DNA of 64,000 nucleotides, from NCBI GenBank assembly GCA_942491525.1, contig CALOBW010000007.1, positions 46,305-110,304 of the forward strand, in the 5' to 3' direction. The notes beneath the pieces are model-generated. The model saw only the letters and a program-made list of their open reading frames with translations. It ran no database searches and was not told where the DNA came from. Within the stretch, counting starts at the first letter, position 1; each line of letters starts with the position of its first letter. The position numbers and the translations under genes are program-made. This document shows, piece after piece, positions 15,264-24,010 of this stretch. Source of the DNA: CAYWBU01 sp942491525 (GTDB lineage Bacteria; Desulfobacterota; Desulfomonilia; UBA1062).

Positions 15264-15305
15264 TTGTCTACCATTTGGTAGATACTATAATCTACCAAAT
15301 GGTAG
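15264..15305 (+). promoter_or_regulatory. Promoter of the fatty-acyl operon with paired TetR operators
   Basis: TTGTCT (15264-15269), 16-base spacer, TATAAT (15286-15291). Two 14-bp near-palindromes, CTACCATTTGGTAG (15268-15281) and CTACCAAATGGTAG (15292-15305), flank the -10. Each is the reverse complement of the other, with an ATACTATAAT spacer. They are the likely binding sites of the TetR protein encoded 11 bases downstream. Confidence 0.8.
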
Positions 15306-15315
15306 GGAGAGGTCA

Positions 15316-15912
15316 ATGAAATCAAAACAATCAGACGTAAAAGATCGTATCTACAGTGAAGCCATTCGGCTCTTCGGTGAAAAGGGCTTTGAGGGCACCC
15401 CCATTCAGGCCGTGGCCGACGCTGTCGGTATCCGAAAGCCTTCGCTGCTCTACCATTTCAACAGCAAGGAGGAGCTGGGCGATGAAGTTTTGAAGCTGAT
15501 GATCACCAGCTGGAAGGAGAAGCTGCCCGAGCTGCTCAAAGATCCATCCAACGCCTACAAGGTGTTTGAAAAGGTTATTGAGGAGCTGGTGGCTTTTTTC
15601 AGTGAGGATCCCAACCGCGCCCGTCTGGTGATGCGCGAAGCCATGGATCGGCCCGAAAGGGTCAGTTCGCTGGCCCGTGAACATCTCAAGCCATGGATGG
15701 ATGAGCTGCAGGAGTACATTCGGGCCGGCCAGCAGTTTGGCGTGATCAGGCAGAACGTGGATCCGATAGCATATATAACCGAGGTTGTCATGATGGTGCT
15801 GGCCACGGTGGCCATCGGGGATGTGGCCCGGGTTATTTTCGGTACCCCGGCTGATGATTCCGCCACGCGCGAAATTGTGCGCATGGCGCGCACCAGCCTG
15901 TTTATTGATTAA
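15316..15912 (+). CDS. TetR-family regulator of the fatty-acyl operon
   Basis: This regulator of about 198 residues has an N-terminal TetR helix-turn-helix (IQAVADAVGIRKPSLLYHF, about 28-46) and a helical effector domain. The ATG at 15316 is chosen because the region upstream holds the promoter and operators and GGGAGAGG precedes it. The acyl-CoA dehydrogenase gene follows 25 bases after the stop. It is therefore probably the autoregulated repressor of the operon, released by an acyl-CoA or fatty acid as in FadR/PsrA-type TetR proteins. The ligand is an inference from the neighbours. Confidence 0.9.
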   Translation: MKSKQSDVKDRIYSEAIRLFGEKGFEGTPIQAVADAVGIRKPSLLYHFNSKEELGDEVLKLMITSWKEKLPELLKDPSNAYKVFEKVIEELVAFFSEDPNRARLVMREAMDRPERVSSLAREHLKPWMDELQEYIRAGQQFGVIRQNVDPIAYITEVVMMVLATVAIGDVARVIFGTPADDSATREIVRMARTSLFID

Positions 15913-15937
15913 AAATTGACTTTAAGGAGGTTTAGGT

Positions 15938-17863
15938 ATGATCAGTTCCAAGAATTTCTATGACGACAATTCTGATCTTAAGTTTTACATGGAGCAGTAC
16001 ATTGATTGGGCTCCGCTGGTGGAGATGACGGAGTTTAACTATCAGAGCCCGGCGGGCTTCAGCAACCTGGAGGATGCCCTCGACTTCTACCGCAGCATTC
16101 TCGATATGGTGGGCGACTTCTCGGCCAATGAGATCGCGCCCCACTATCTGGAGATTGACAAGCAGCACCCCGAGCTCAAAGACGGCATCGTCTCCATGCC
16201 GCCGGTGCTCAATGAAATTTTCGAGAAGATCAAGGCGCTGGAGCTGCACGGCATGTGCCTGCCGCGTCAGCTGGGCGGCATGAACTGCCCCTTCACCCTC
16301 TTCATGTTAAGCAATGAGCTCATGGCGCGCGCGGATGTCTCGGTCTGCGCCCATCACGGCTTTCATGGCGGCATGGCCGTGGCCGCCCTCTTCTACTCGG
16401 TCATGGAGGGCACCACCGAGTTTGATCATGACAAGCTCGATATCAAGAGCACCCGTTTCAACGATATGATCCAGGAGATCATTAGCGGAGAGGCCTGGGG
16501 CAGCATGGACATTACCGAGCCCGGCGCCGGCTCCGACATGGCCAATATGCGCACCACCGGCCGCCAGGATGAGAAGGGCAACTGGTTCGTGACCGGCTCC
16601 AAAATTTTTATCACCTCCGGCCACGCCAAGTACCACTTTGTGATCGCGCGCACCGAAGAGGACAAGAACCCCGATGACCCCTTTGGCGGTTTGAACGGTC
16701 TCTCCATGTTTCTGGTGCCCTGCTTTGAAGACAGGGACGGCAAGCGTATTCATTATGCTGATTTTATTGCCGTAGAGGAGAAGCTGGGTCATCACGGCTC
16801 GGCCACCGTGGCCATCAGCTATGAAGATTCGCCGGCCTATCTGATCGGCAAGCGCGGCGAGGGCTTCAAATATATGCTGCTGTTGATGAACAACGCCCGC
16901 TGCGGTGTGGGCTTCGAATCTCTCGGCATCTGCGAACAGGCCATCCGCATCGCCAAGGACTACGCCTCAGAACGTCCCAGTATGGGCAAGATGATTGACC
17001 AGCATGAGATGATTGCCGACTATCTCGAGGAGATGGATACCGATATCCGCGCCATCCGCGCCATGGCCGTGGCCGGAGCCTATCATGAGGAGATGAGCCA
17101 GAAGATGCTGCTGATGGAGAAGTTCCTGCCGCCGGAGGATCCGAAAGCCATGAGGCGCCTCAAGAAGGAGATGTCCTTCCACAAGGCCTCATCGCGCCGC
17201 ATCACACCTCTGCTCAAGTACTATGCGGCCGAAAAGTCGGTCGAGATCAGCCGGCGCGCCATCCAGATCCTGGGCGGTTATGGCTACACCACGGAGTACG
17301 GCGTCGAGAAGCTGCTCAGAGACGCCATGGTTCTGCCCATCTATGAGGGCACCAGCCAGATTCAGGCCCTGATGGCCATGAAGGACACCCTGTTTGGGGT
17401 TATCAAAAATCCCAAAAGGTTCTACGGCCGCTACTCCTGGTACCTCCGGCAGAGCATGACGGCCAAGAATTCGCTTGAAAAGCGTGTCGCCCGCCTGCAG
17501 GTGCTGCAGGGCAAGACCGTTCAATATCTGATGGCCAAGGTGGCCGGTCAGAAGTTCAGTGAGGTGCGCACCCAGCCGCTCAATAACTGGGGCAAGGCCT
17601 TTGCTGATATGGATCCCAAGAAAGATTTCTCCTTTGCAATGCTGCATGCCGAGCGGCTGATCAGGATTCTGACGGATGTCTGCATCGCCGAACTGCTGCT
17701 GGATCAGGCCCTTAAACATCCCGAGCGCGCCGAAATTCTGGAGCGCTTCCTGGAGAAGGCCGAGCCCAGATGCAAGTTCTGCTACACAGAGATCACCACC
17801 ACCGGCAGACGCCTGCTCAACAAGCTGTCTCCGGCCGAGAGCGACGAAGAGGCCGTCGCCTAG
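15938..17863 (+). CDS. Acyl-CoA dehydrogenase, large FadE5-like form
   Basis: This FAD enzyme makes the trans-2-enoyl-CoA, the first step of beta-oxidation. The 641-residue protein is longer than the usual 380-residue type and has a C-terminal extension (about 480-641) like mycobacterial FadE5. Motifs are GSMDITEPGAGSDM (FAD and substrate contacts), GGYGYTTEYGVEKLLRDA, and the catalytic glutamate in LPIYEGTSQIQ. AAGGAGG stands before the ATG. MaoC, FabG and thiolase genes follow in the same direction, the same four functions that cluster in Mycobacterium tuberculosis (Rv0241c-Rv0244c). Confidence 0.93.
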   Translation: MISSKNFYDDNSDLKFYMEQYIDWAPLVEMTEFNYQSPAGFSNLEDALDFYRSILDMVGDFSANEIAPHYLEIDKQHPELKDGIVSMPPVLNEIFEKIKALELHGMCLPRQLGGMNCPFTLFMLSNELMARADVSVCAHHGFHGGMAVAALFYSVMEGTTEFDHDKLDIKSTRFNDMIQEIISGEAWGSMDITEPGAGSDMANMRTTGRQDEKGNWFVTGSKIFITSGHAKYHFVIARTEEDKNPDDPFGGLNGLSMFLVPCFEDRDGKRIHYADFIAVEEKLGHHGSATVAISYEDSPAYLIGKRGEGFKYMLLLMNNARCGVGFESLGICEQAIRIAKDYASERPSMGKMIDQHEMIADYLEEMDTDIRAIRAMAVAGAYHEEMSQKMLLMEKFLPPEDPKAMRRLKKEMSFHKASSRRITPLLKYYAAEKSVEISRRAIQILGGYGYTTEYGVEKLLRDAMVLPIYEGTSQIQALMAMKDTLFGVIKNPKRFYGRYSWYLRQSMTAKNSLEKRVARLQVLQGKTVQYLMAKVAGQKFSEVRTQPLNNWGKAFADMDPKKDFSFAMLHAERLIRILTDVCIAELLLDQALKHPERAEILERFLEKAEPRCKFCYTEITTTGRRLLNKLSPAESDEEAVA

Positions 17864-17873
17864 GAGGTGGAAC

Positions 17874-18812
17874 ATGACAGACTATAGCAAACATGTGAAG
17901 AGTCAGGGACCGGTCATCAAGACCTTGATCAGGACCGCCGCATCCGGCCTGAAGAGCGGCAGCGGCTCTAAGCCGAACAAGCTGCCCGGGCCCGAGCTAA
18001 GTGCGGTGGTGGCGCCGCGACCCGCAGATCTGGTTCAGGACTATATCCGGCATGTGGGCGGCGATCAGAATAAGTACGGCGGCTCTCTGCCGCCCCACTT
18101 CTATCCTCAATGGGGCTTCCCCATAATTTCGCGGACCATGGAGAACCTGCCCTACAACATGACCCGCGTGCTGAATGCCGGCTTCAGCTTTGAGGTCAAG
18201 GCGCCCCTGCCCGCCGATCAGCCCCTGATGCTCAAGGCCTGCCTGGAGAAGTTGGATGATAACGGCAAGCGCGCCATTATCACCCAGAAGCTCGTCAGCG
18301 GCACCAGCGACAATCCTGAAGCGCTGGTGGCACGCACCACGGTTTTTGTGCCCATATCAAGCCGTGGCTCCAAGCCGTCCCCAAAGGGGCCCCGTACTAT
18401 AGGCGTGGGCAGGAAGCCCGTTAAAGCGCCCAGACAGGCCAAGGAAGAGCCCTGTGTGCCGCGCGCGGCCAGAGAGATCGACCGCTGGCAGCTCTCGGGG
18501 CGTGCCGGCCTGGAGTATGCGATGCTCTCGGGCGACTTCAATCCGGTCCACTGGGTGGCGCCCTATGCGCGCATGAGCGGTTTTGCGGATAAGATTCTGC
18601 ACGGTTTTGCCACGGCCGCCCGTGCCGCCGAGGGACTCAATCGCGAGCTCTGGAACGGCGATCCGGCAGGCCTCAAGAAGTTTGAGGTGCGCTTTGTGAA
18701 GCCGCTGGTGCTGCCGGCCAGCGTCGGTCTCTACATCGATGAGAGTAACAATTTCTATGTGGGTGTGGCCCAGGGCGGTCATGCCAATCTTGTGGGTTCT
18801 TACAATAAGTGA
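17874..18812 (+). CDS. MaoC-family enoyl-CoA/3-hydroxyacyl dehydratase, HtdX-like
   Basis: This 312-residue protein should hydrate enoyl-CoA or dehydrate 3-hydroxyacyl thioesters. The C-terminal hot-dog domain has the hydratase-2 motif SGDFNPVHWV...GFADKILHGF (about 218-248), with the catalytic Asp and His. The N-terminal half is a second, degenerate hot-dog fold, as in HtdX. The ATG at 17874 follows AGGAGGTGG ten bases after the dehydrogenase stop; a longer upstream reading would run through that gene. It supplies the hydration step between the dehydrogenase and the FabG-like reductase. Confidence 0.88.
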   Translation: MTDYSKHVKSQGPVIKTLIRTAASGLKSGSGSKPNKLPGPELSAVVAPRPADLVQDYIRHVGGDQNKYGGSLPPHFYPQWGFPIISRTMENLPYNMTRVLNAGFSFEVKAPLPADQPLMLKACLEKLDDNGKRAIITQKLVSGTSDNPEALVARTTVFVPISSRGSKPSPKGPRTIGVGRKPVKAPRQAKEEPCVPRAAREIDRWQLSGRAGLEYAMLSGDFNPVHWVAPYARMSGFADKILHGFATAARAAEGLNRELWNGDPAGLKKFEVRFVKPLVLPASVGLYIDESNNFYVGVAQGGHANLVGSYNK

Positions 18813-18826
18813 AGGAGGTATGAGTT

Positions 18827-20248
18827 ATGGGAGACTATTTAGTTGAACTTGGAACCAATCCGCGGGCGCGCAAAGCCATCAAGAAGCTCGGCCTGCCCCT
18901 GCCGATGCCCCAGAAGCTGCGCCGCTCGAGCGACGCCTGGGTGGCCGAGCCGCTCAAGGATCTGCCGGTCATTGTCTGCCACACGGAGCAATCGGAGCTG
19001 GTTGATGTCCTGGCCCAGGCCCTGCCCGCGGCCGGCGCCAATCTCAATGTGCTTGGCAGCGACAAGCAGATCAAAGCCTATCAGAAGGCCGGCGACAGTT
19101 ATTCGCGCCTGCCCGGCGGTCTGCCCGCAGGCACCGACCCCTACGCATTGATCCTGGACGGCACCGGCATCAGGAGCCCCGAGGATCTGGCAATTATGTA
19201 CGAATTCTTCCACAACAATCTGCGCAATCTTCAGAAGTGCGGCCGCACCATCATTTTCAACCGGCCGCCCGAGCAGTGCGACAATCCTCTGGCTGCCGCT
19301 GCGGCCCGCGCCATGGACGGCTTCAACCGCGCCATGTCCCGCGAGATCGGCAAGAAGGGCGCCACCTCCCAGATCGTGACCGTTGAAAAGGGCGCCGAAG
19401 ACTCGATTGCGCCGGCTCTGCACTTCCTGCTCTCCGAGCGCTCGGCCTACATCAATGCCCAGCCCATCCGGCTGACCAGAAGCGCCAAGGCGCCCAAGGA
19501 TCAGCCTCTGGTCCAGCCTCTGAGCGGTAAGGTGGCTCTGGTGACCGGCGCGGCCCGCGGCATCGGCGCGGCCATCGCCAAAGCCCTGGCGCGCGAGGGC
19601 GCCCATGTGATCTGCATGGATATCCCGCCGGCCAATGATCCGCTCTGCAAACTGGCCCAGAAGATCGGCGGCACGGTGCTGCTGGGCGACGTCACAGAGA
19701 CGGATACCCCGGCCAATCTGACCAGTCTGCTGGATGAGAAGTTTGGCGGCGGCATCGATATCGTCATCCACAATGCCGGCATCACCCGCGACAAGATGCT
19801 GGTCAACATGAAGCCTGAGGTCTGGGACCTGACCCTGAATGTCAACCTGATCTCCCTGATCCGGCTGAATGAGGCCCTGATGCCCAAACTCAATGCTGGC
19901 GGCCGCATCGTCTGTCTCTCCTCCATGGTGGGCATCGCCGGCAACATCGGCCAGAGCAACTATTGCGCCTCCAAGGCCGGCCTGATCGGCTATGTGCAGT
20001 CGATAGCCCCGGCCCTGGCCAAGAAGGGGGTAACAATTAACGCCGTCTGCCCCGGCTTTATCGAGACCCAGATGACGTCCGCCATTCCCTTCATGAACCG
20101 GGAGGCCGGCCGCCGGCTCTCCAACCTGGCCCAGGGCGGTCTGCCCGAGGATATTGCCGAGACCGCCACCTTCCTCTCCAGTCCGGGCGCCGCCGGCGTC
20201 AACGGCCAGGCCATCCGCATCTGCGGCGGCAACTATGTGGGGGCCTGA
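18827..20248 (+). CDS. High-molecular-weight 3-oxoacyl reductase, FabG4-like
   Basis: This short-chain dehydrogenase interconverts 3-oxoacyl and 3-hydroxyacyl thioesters using NAD(P)H. It has 473 residues instead of about 245. An N-terminal half (1-220) resembles a degenerate nucleotide-binding domain. The C-terminal catalytic SDR domain has VTGAARGIGAAIA near 240, HNAGITRD, the catalytic Ser of LSSMVG and YCASK near 391. This double build is that of mycobacterial FabG4 (Rv0242c), which acts on CoA substrates. GGAGG precedes the ATG. Confidence 0.92.
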   Translation: MGDYLVELGTNPRARKAIKKLGLPLPMPQKLRRSSDAWVAEPLKDLPVIVCHTEQSELVDVLAQALPAAGANLNVLGSDKQIKAYQKAGDSYSRLPGGLPAGTDPYALILDGTGIRSPEDLAIMYEFFHNNLRNLQKCGRTIIFNRPPEQCDNPLAAAAARAMDGFNRAMSREIGKKGATSQIVTVEKGAEDSIAPALHFLLSERSAYINAQPIRLTRSAKAPKDQPLVQPLSGKVALVTGAARGIGAAIAKALAREGAHVICMDIPPANDPLCKLAQKIGGTVLLGDVTETDTPANLTSLLDEKFGGGIDIVIHNAGITRDKMLVNMKPEVWDLTLNVNLISLIRLNEALMPKLNAGGRIVCLSSMVGIAGNIGQSNYCASKAGLIGYVQSIAPALAKKGVTINAVCPGFIETQMTSAIPFMNREAGRRLSNLAQGGLPEDIAETATFLSSPGAAGVNGQAIRICGGNYVGA

Positions 20249-20249
20249 T

Positions 20250-21545
20250 ATGGCAGACAGGAGACGTGCGGTAATTGTCGGCGGTGTGCGGACGCCGTTC
20301 TTGAAGGCATTTGGAGCCTTTACGCCCATGGAGAGCATTGACCTGGGGCGGGCTGTTGTTGAGGCTCTGATCGAGAAGTACAGTCTGGATAAGAATGAGA
20401 TCGATGCAATCGCCTGGGGCGGCGTAATCCTGCCGACCCAGTGCGCCAATGTCGGTCGTGAGATCGCCCTGGATCTGGGGCTGGCAGATGTGGAGTGCAG
20501 CACTGTAACCAGGGCCTGCACCTCCAGTCTTAAGTCGATCGCCCAGGCGGTCAGCGAGATTGAGCGCGGCGATTTTGATCTGGTGATCGCCGGCGGATCC
20601 GACTCCACCAGCAACGCGCAGGTGACCATGCCCAACAGTTTTGTGCATAAGGCGGCCCCGGTTATTCTGAGCGGCAAGTCCGGTCCCAGAGAGTATCTCC
20701 AGCTGCTCAGGGAGCTAAATTTCAGGCAGGATATGATGCCGCAGCAGCCGGCCATCAGGGAGCGCTCTACCGGTGAACTGATGGGGCAGTCAGCGGAGAA
20801 GATGGGCGTCAGAAATGCCATCTCCCGTGAAGCCATGGACAGTTTTGCGGTCCAGTCGCACCAGCGGGCCGCCGCCGCCTGGGAGTCGGGCCGGTTTGAT
20901 GATGAGGTGATTGCCGTTAAAACCCCCGCTGGAAAGGTTATTACAAAAGATAATATTATCCGCGGCAATGTGACGGCCGAGAAAATGGCTAAGCTCAAGG
21001 GGGTTTTTGCCAAAGGCGGCAATCTGACCGCCGGCAACTCCAGCCCCCTGACCGACGGCGCCGCCGCTTGTCTGATCATGAGTGAAGAGAAGGCCAGAGC
21101 CCTGGGCTACAAGCCCTTGGCCGCATTCAGGAGCTGGTCTTTTGATTCGGTTGACCCATTTGACCAGATGCTGATGGGACCGGCCCAGTCCATGCCCATC
21201 AGTCTGGCCAAGGCCGGCATGCAGCTCAAGGATGTGGATATCATCGATATCCATGAGGCTTTTGCTGCCCAGGTCCTGAGCGTGCTGCGCCTCATGAGCA
21301 GCGATGCCTTCGCGCGGCAGCGCCTCGCCAGGTGGGGCTACAAGAAGGCCGTCGGCGAGGTGGACCCCACGACCATCAACCTGCACGGCGGCTCAATCTC
21401 CATCGGCCACCCCTTTGGCGCCACCGGGGCGCGGATGGTTACCACCATGGCCAATGAGCTGCAGCAGTCTGGCAAGTCAACCGCCCTGCTCGGCATTTGC
21501 GGTGCCGGCGGCGTTTCGGCCGGTGCCGTGATGGAGGCGGTGTAG
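20250..21545 (+). CDS. Acetyl-CoA acyltransferase (thiolase), FadA2/FadI-like
   Basis: Thiolase cleaves 3-ketoacyl-CoA to acetyl-CoA and a shortened acyl-CoA, or runs in reverse. The 431-residue protein has the N-terminal GVRTPFLKAFG and nucleophilic cysteine in TRACTSSLKS (about 90). It also has NLHGGSISIGHPFGATGARM with the catalytic His, and a C-terminal GICGAGGVSAGAVM with the second cysteine. The ATG at 20250 comes one base after the reductase stop, so the genes are coupled; longer upstream starts would overlap the reductase. It is the last step of the cycle encoded by this operon. Confidence 0.93.
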   Translation: MADRRRAVIVGGVRTPFLKAFGAFTPMESIDLGRAVVEALIEKYSLDKNEIDAIAWGGVILPTQCANVGREIALDLGLADVECSTVTRACTSSLKSIAQAVSEIERGDFDLVIAGGSDSTSNAQVTMPNSFVHKAAPVILSGKSGPREYLQLLRELNFRQDMMPQQPAIRERSTGELMGQSAEKMGVRNAISREAMDSFAVQSHQRAAAAWESGRFDDEVIAVKTPAGKVITKDNIIRGNVTAEKMAKLKGVFAKGGNLTAGNSSPLTDGAAACLIMSEEKARALGYKPLAAFRSWSFDSVDPFDQMLMGPAQSMPISLAKAGMQLKDVDIIDIHEAFAAQVLSVLRLMSSDAFARQRLARWGYKKAVGEVDPTTINLHGGSISIGHPFGATGARMVTTMANELQQSGKSTALLGICGAGGVSAGAVMEAV

Positions 21546-21623
21546 TTAGCAAATCCTGGGGGAGAGCTTAATATGTAGTTATATTTTTTGGGGCCCTGCC
21601 CCGTTACTTTCAAGGAGGTCGAT

Positions 21624-23627
21624 ATGCAGTATCGCAACGATACACTGTGCGGCATGTTTCATAACCAGGCGCTCAGGTTCAGGGACAGCTTTCCGTTCCT
21701 GACCGGCAAGTATAACCCGGATGGCTCTCCCGCGGATGTTTTCAGATCCATGAGTTGGCAGGAGACGCGCAGTGCGGTGCTGGCGCTGGCCCGCGGGCTC
21801 ATGGCCATGGGTGTGGAGCAGGAGGACAAGGTCATGATCTTTGCCGAGAGCCGGCCGCGCTGGGTGATTGCCGACCAGGCCATCCAGGCCTGCGGTGCGA
21901 TCGGGGTGCCGATCTATCCGACGGTCAGCTGTGATGAGCTCTGCTATATGGCTGAAAACAGCGATGCCAGCATCATTATCACCTCAACCGCCGCGAAGGC
22001 CCAGGAAGCCGTTAACGCTTTCAAGGGCAATCAGCGGCTCAGCAAGCTGCCCATCATCACCATGGCGCCCTGCCTGCTCAAGGGGGTGCAGACCTTTGAG
22101 CAGGTCATGAACCTCGGGCGGGAGCATGTGCCGCTGGCCAAGCTTGAAGAGCGGCTGCAGGCGGTCACCCCTGAACATGTTGCCTCAATCATCTATACCT
22201 CCGGCACCACCGGCCACCCCAAAGGCGTTGTGCTGACTCAGGCCAACTGGGTTTCCAATATCTATCAGGTCGGCAATGCGGACATCTTCAAGCGCCAGAA
22301 CGAGCTGGAGCTCCACCTGCGGTGCATCGTGCATCTGCCGCTCTGTCATGTCTACGGCCGCACCGGTGATTACCATGTGGTGGGTCTGCTTTTCGGCGGC
22401 GAGCTGGCCTTTGCCCAGAGCTTCAACACCATCGCCGACGATCTGCGCGAGCTTAGGCCCAACGTCATAACCTCGATTCCGCGCTTCTATGAGAAGGTCT
22501 ATGACATTGTGCACTCCACCGCGGCGCGCTCCAGGCCCTATCAGCGCGCCCTCTTCAACTGGGCCCGGCGCAGCGGCAACAACCTGGTGCAGAGCATGGC
22601 CACCGGCAGACCCATGAATCCCTGGCAGCTGCTCAATTTTGCCCTGGCCAATATGATTGTCTATGATCCGCTCAAGAGGTCCCTGGGCATGGACCGGGTG
22701 GTATTTTCAATCTCGGGCGGCGGCAAGCTCTCCAAGGAGGTCTGCGAATTTTTCCGCGCCACCACCCTGCAGCTCAACGAGGGCTACGGACTGACCGAAA
22801 CTTCGCCGGTCATTAACCTCAATGAGCCCAATATCCTCTTTGCCGGCGAACTTGGCAGAGTCGGCAGCTTCCTCTATGACAAGCTGTTGGACATGACCAC
22901 CGACCTGATGGTGACCCGCATCCGCTACGGCAAGTCGCCCTTCAGGAACCCCATTGCCATGCTCAAGCTGGGCCTCTGCTACTACACCCTGGTCTACCGC
23001 ATGCGTGTCAAACCCGGCACCGTCGGTCGGCCTGTCAAGTGGACCGAACAGAAGATTGCCGAGGATGGCGAAATTCTGGTCAGAGGGCCGCAGATCTTCA
23101 GAACCTACTGGCGCCGTCCCGACGCCGATGCGGAGGTCTTTACCGACGACGGCTGGTTCAGGACCGGTGACATTGGCCGCTTCGACCATGAAAACTTTCT
23201 CGAGATCACCGACCGCAAGAAGGAGATCTTTGTGACCTCGGGCGGTAAGAACATCGCCCCCCACCCCATTGAGGTGGCCCTGATCTCAAGACCCTTCATT
23301 GATCAGGCCTGCATGGTGGGCGACGGCCGTAAATATCTCTGCGCCCTGATCGTTCCCGATATCGAGACCATCAGGCGCCATGCCAAGAAGCATCGCATCA
23401 GTTTTGAATCAAATGATGACCTGCTGGACAACCCCACCATCCAGAAGCTGGTCCAGGACCAGGTGGAGAGGGTCAATGATAAACTGGCGCGCTATGAACA
23501 GGTCAAATACTACACCATTCTCAAGGAGCCCTTCTCAGAGGAGACCGGCGAGCTGACCCCGACCCTCAAGGTGAAGCGGCGGGTGGTCAATGAGAAGTAC
23601 AAGGATCTGATAGAGGGGATGTACTGA
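21624..23627 (+). CDS. fadD: Long-chain fatty acid-CoA ligase (AMP-forming)
   Basis: This 667-residue adenylating enzyme activates fatty acids with ATP and CoA at the membrane face. The AMP-binding P-loop IIYTSGTTGHPKGVV lies near 190-205, the LNEGYGLTETSPVINL adenine motif near 390, and WFRTGDIGRF with ITDRKKEIFVTSGGKNI in the C-terminal part. An insertion around 420-470 rich in basic and aromatic residues is typical of long-chain ligases (FadD15 type). The ATG follows AAGGAGG. It probably completes the TetR-controlled operon after a 78-base gap. Confidence 0.94.
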   Translation: MQYRNDTLCGMFHNQALRFRDSFPFLTGKYNPDGSPADVFRSMSWQETRSAVLALARGLMAMGVEQEDKVMIFAESRPRWVIADQAIQACGAIGVPIYPTVSCDELCYMAENSDASIIITSTAAKAQEAVNAFKGNQRLSKLPIITMAPCLLKGVQTFEQVMNLGREHVPLAKLEERLQAVTPEHVASIIYTSGTTGHPKGVVLTQANWVSNIYQVGNADIFKRQNELELHLRCIVHLPLCHVYGRTGDYHVVGLLFGGELAFAQSFNTIADDLRELRPNVITSIPRFYEKVYDIVHSTAARSRPYQRALFNWARRSGNNLVQSMATGRPMNPWQLLNFALANMIVYDPLKRSLGMDRVVFSISGGGKLSKEVCEFFRATTLQLNEGYGLTETSPVINLNEPNILFAGELGRVGSFLYDKLLDMTTDLMVTRIRYGKSPFRNPIAMLKLGLCYYTLVYRMRVKPGTVGRPVKWTEQKIAEDGEILVRGPQIFRTYWRRPDADAEVFTDDGWFRTGDIGRFDHENFLEITDRKKEIFVTSGGKNIAPHPIEVALISRPFIDQACMVGDGRKYLCALIVPDIETIRRHAKKHRISFESNDDLLDNPTIQKLVQDQVERVNDKLARYEQVKYYTILKEPFSEETGELTPTLKVKRRVVNEKYKDLIEGMY

Positions 23628-23635
23628 AGAGGGCG

Positions 23636-23878
23636 TCAGCGCAGCAGTTGATACTCATGGACCGCGATTGAGCTCTGGTCTTTTTGATGGCTGATCTCGC
23701 CTGTGAGGCGGACTGAGCGGCGCAGGATTGCCATCAGTTCGCTGCTGGTTTCAGAGGGTTCAATCAGCAGCTCCCTTTCGTTGGACATGGAGAGGGCGAT
23801 GGCGGTTATCTGGCCATCCTGATCCCATTCAACCGGCACCAGCAGGCCTTTGACGGTTTTGATGTCTCGGCTTTCCAT
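23636..23878 (-). CDS. Small protein of unknown function, possible OB-like fold
   Basis: I do not recognise this 80-residue protein. It is soluble and rich in beta-strand pattern (VKGLLVPVEWDQDGQI, ELLIEPSET, VRLTGEI). Its second half resembles by eye the exported protein at 25566-25841: acidic patch, ELM-type strand, then V-x-V/L-x-G. The start is uncertain. The ATG at 23878 has no ribosome site, and the sigma-54-like site at 23890-23905 would place transcription almost on it, giving a leaderless message. It converges on fadD and diverges from the sigma-54 activator gene. Confidence 0.6.
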   Translation of the reverse strand: MESRDIKTVKGLLVPVEWDQDGQITAIALSMSNERELLIEPSETSSELMAILRRSVRLTGEISHQKDQSSIAVHEYQLLR

Positions 23879-23889
23879 GCAGGACTATA

Positions 23890-23905
23890 TGAAACTATCG
23901 TGCCA
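23890..23905 (-). promoter_or_regulatory. Possible sigma-54 promoter facing the 80-residue gene
   Basis: The minus strand reads TGGCACG-ATAG-TTTCA. The -24 half matches the sigma-54 consensus TGGCACG fully. The -12 half has TC where GC is expected, at the correct ten-base spacing. The predicted start falls at the ATG, so the assignment is tentative. Confidence 0.4.
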
Positions 23906-24010
23906 CTTTTCAAGCATCTAAAAACATTGATATAATGGCTGAGGCCTGAAGTTATAGGAATTGCTGATTCCGATGTTGCCTGGCGCAGATCTTCCTGTTA
24001 GAGATGGTTT

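Noticed and set aside
18839..21079. Open frame of 746 codons on the minus strand
   Set aside because: It lies antisense to the FabG4-like reductase and thiolase genes, both of which match their families over full length. Its translation has no family-like motifs and arises from GC-rich codon bias.
21588..21604. T run followed by GGGGCCCTGCCCC, considered as a terminator between thiolase and fadD
   Set aside because: The T run lies before the short hairpin, so it is in the wrong orientation to stop plus-strand transcription. The ligase gene has its own ribosome site and probably stays in the operon.
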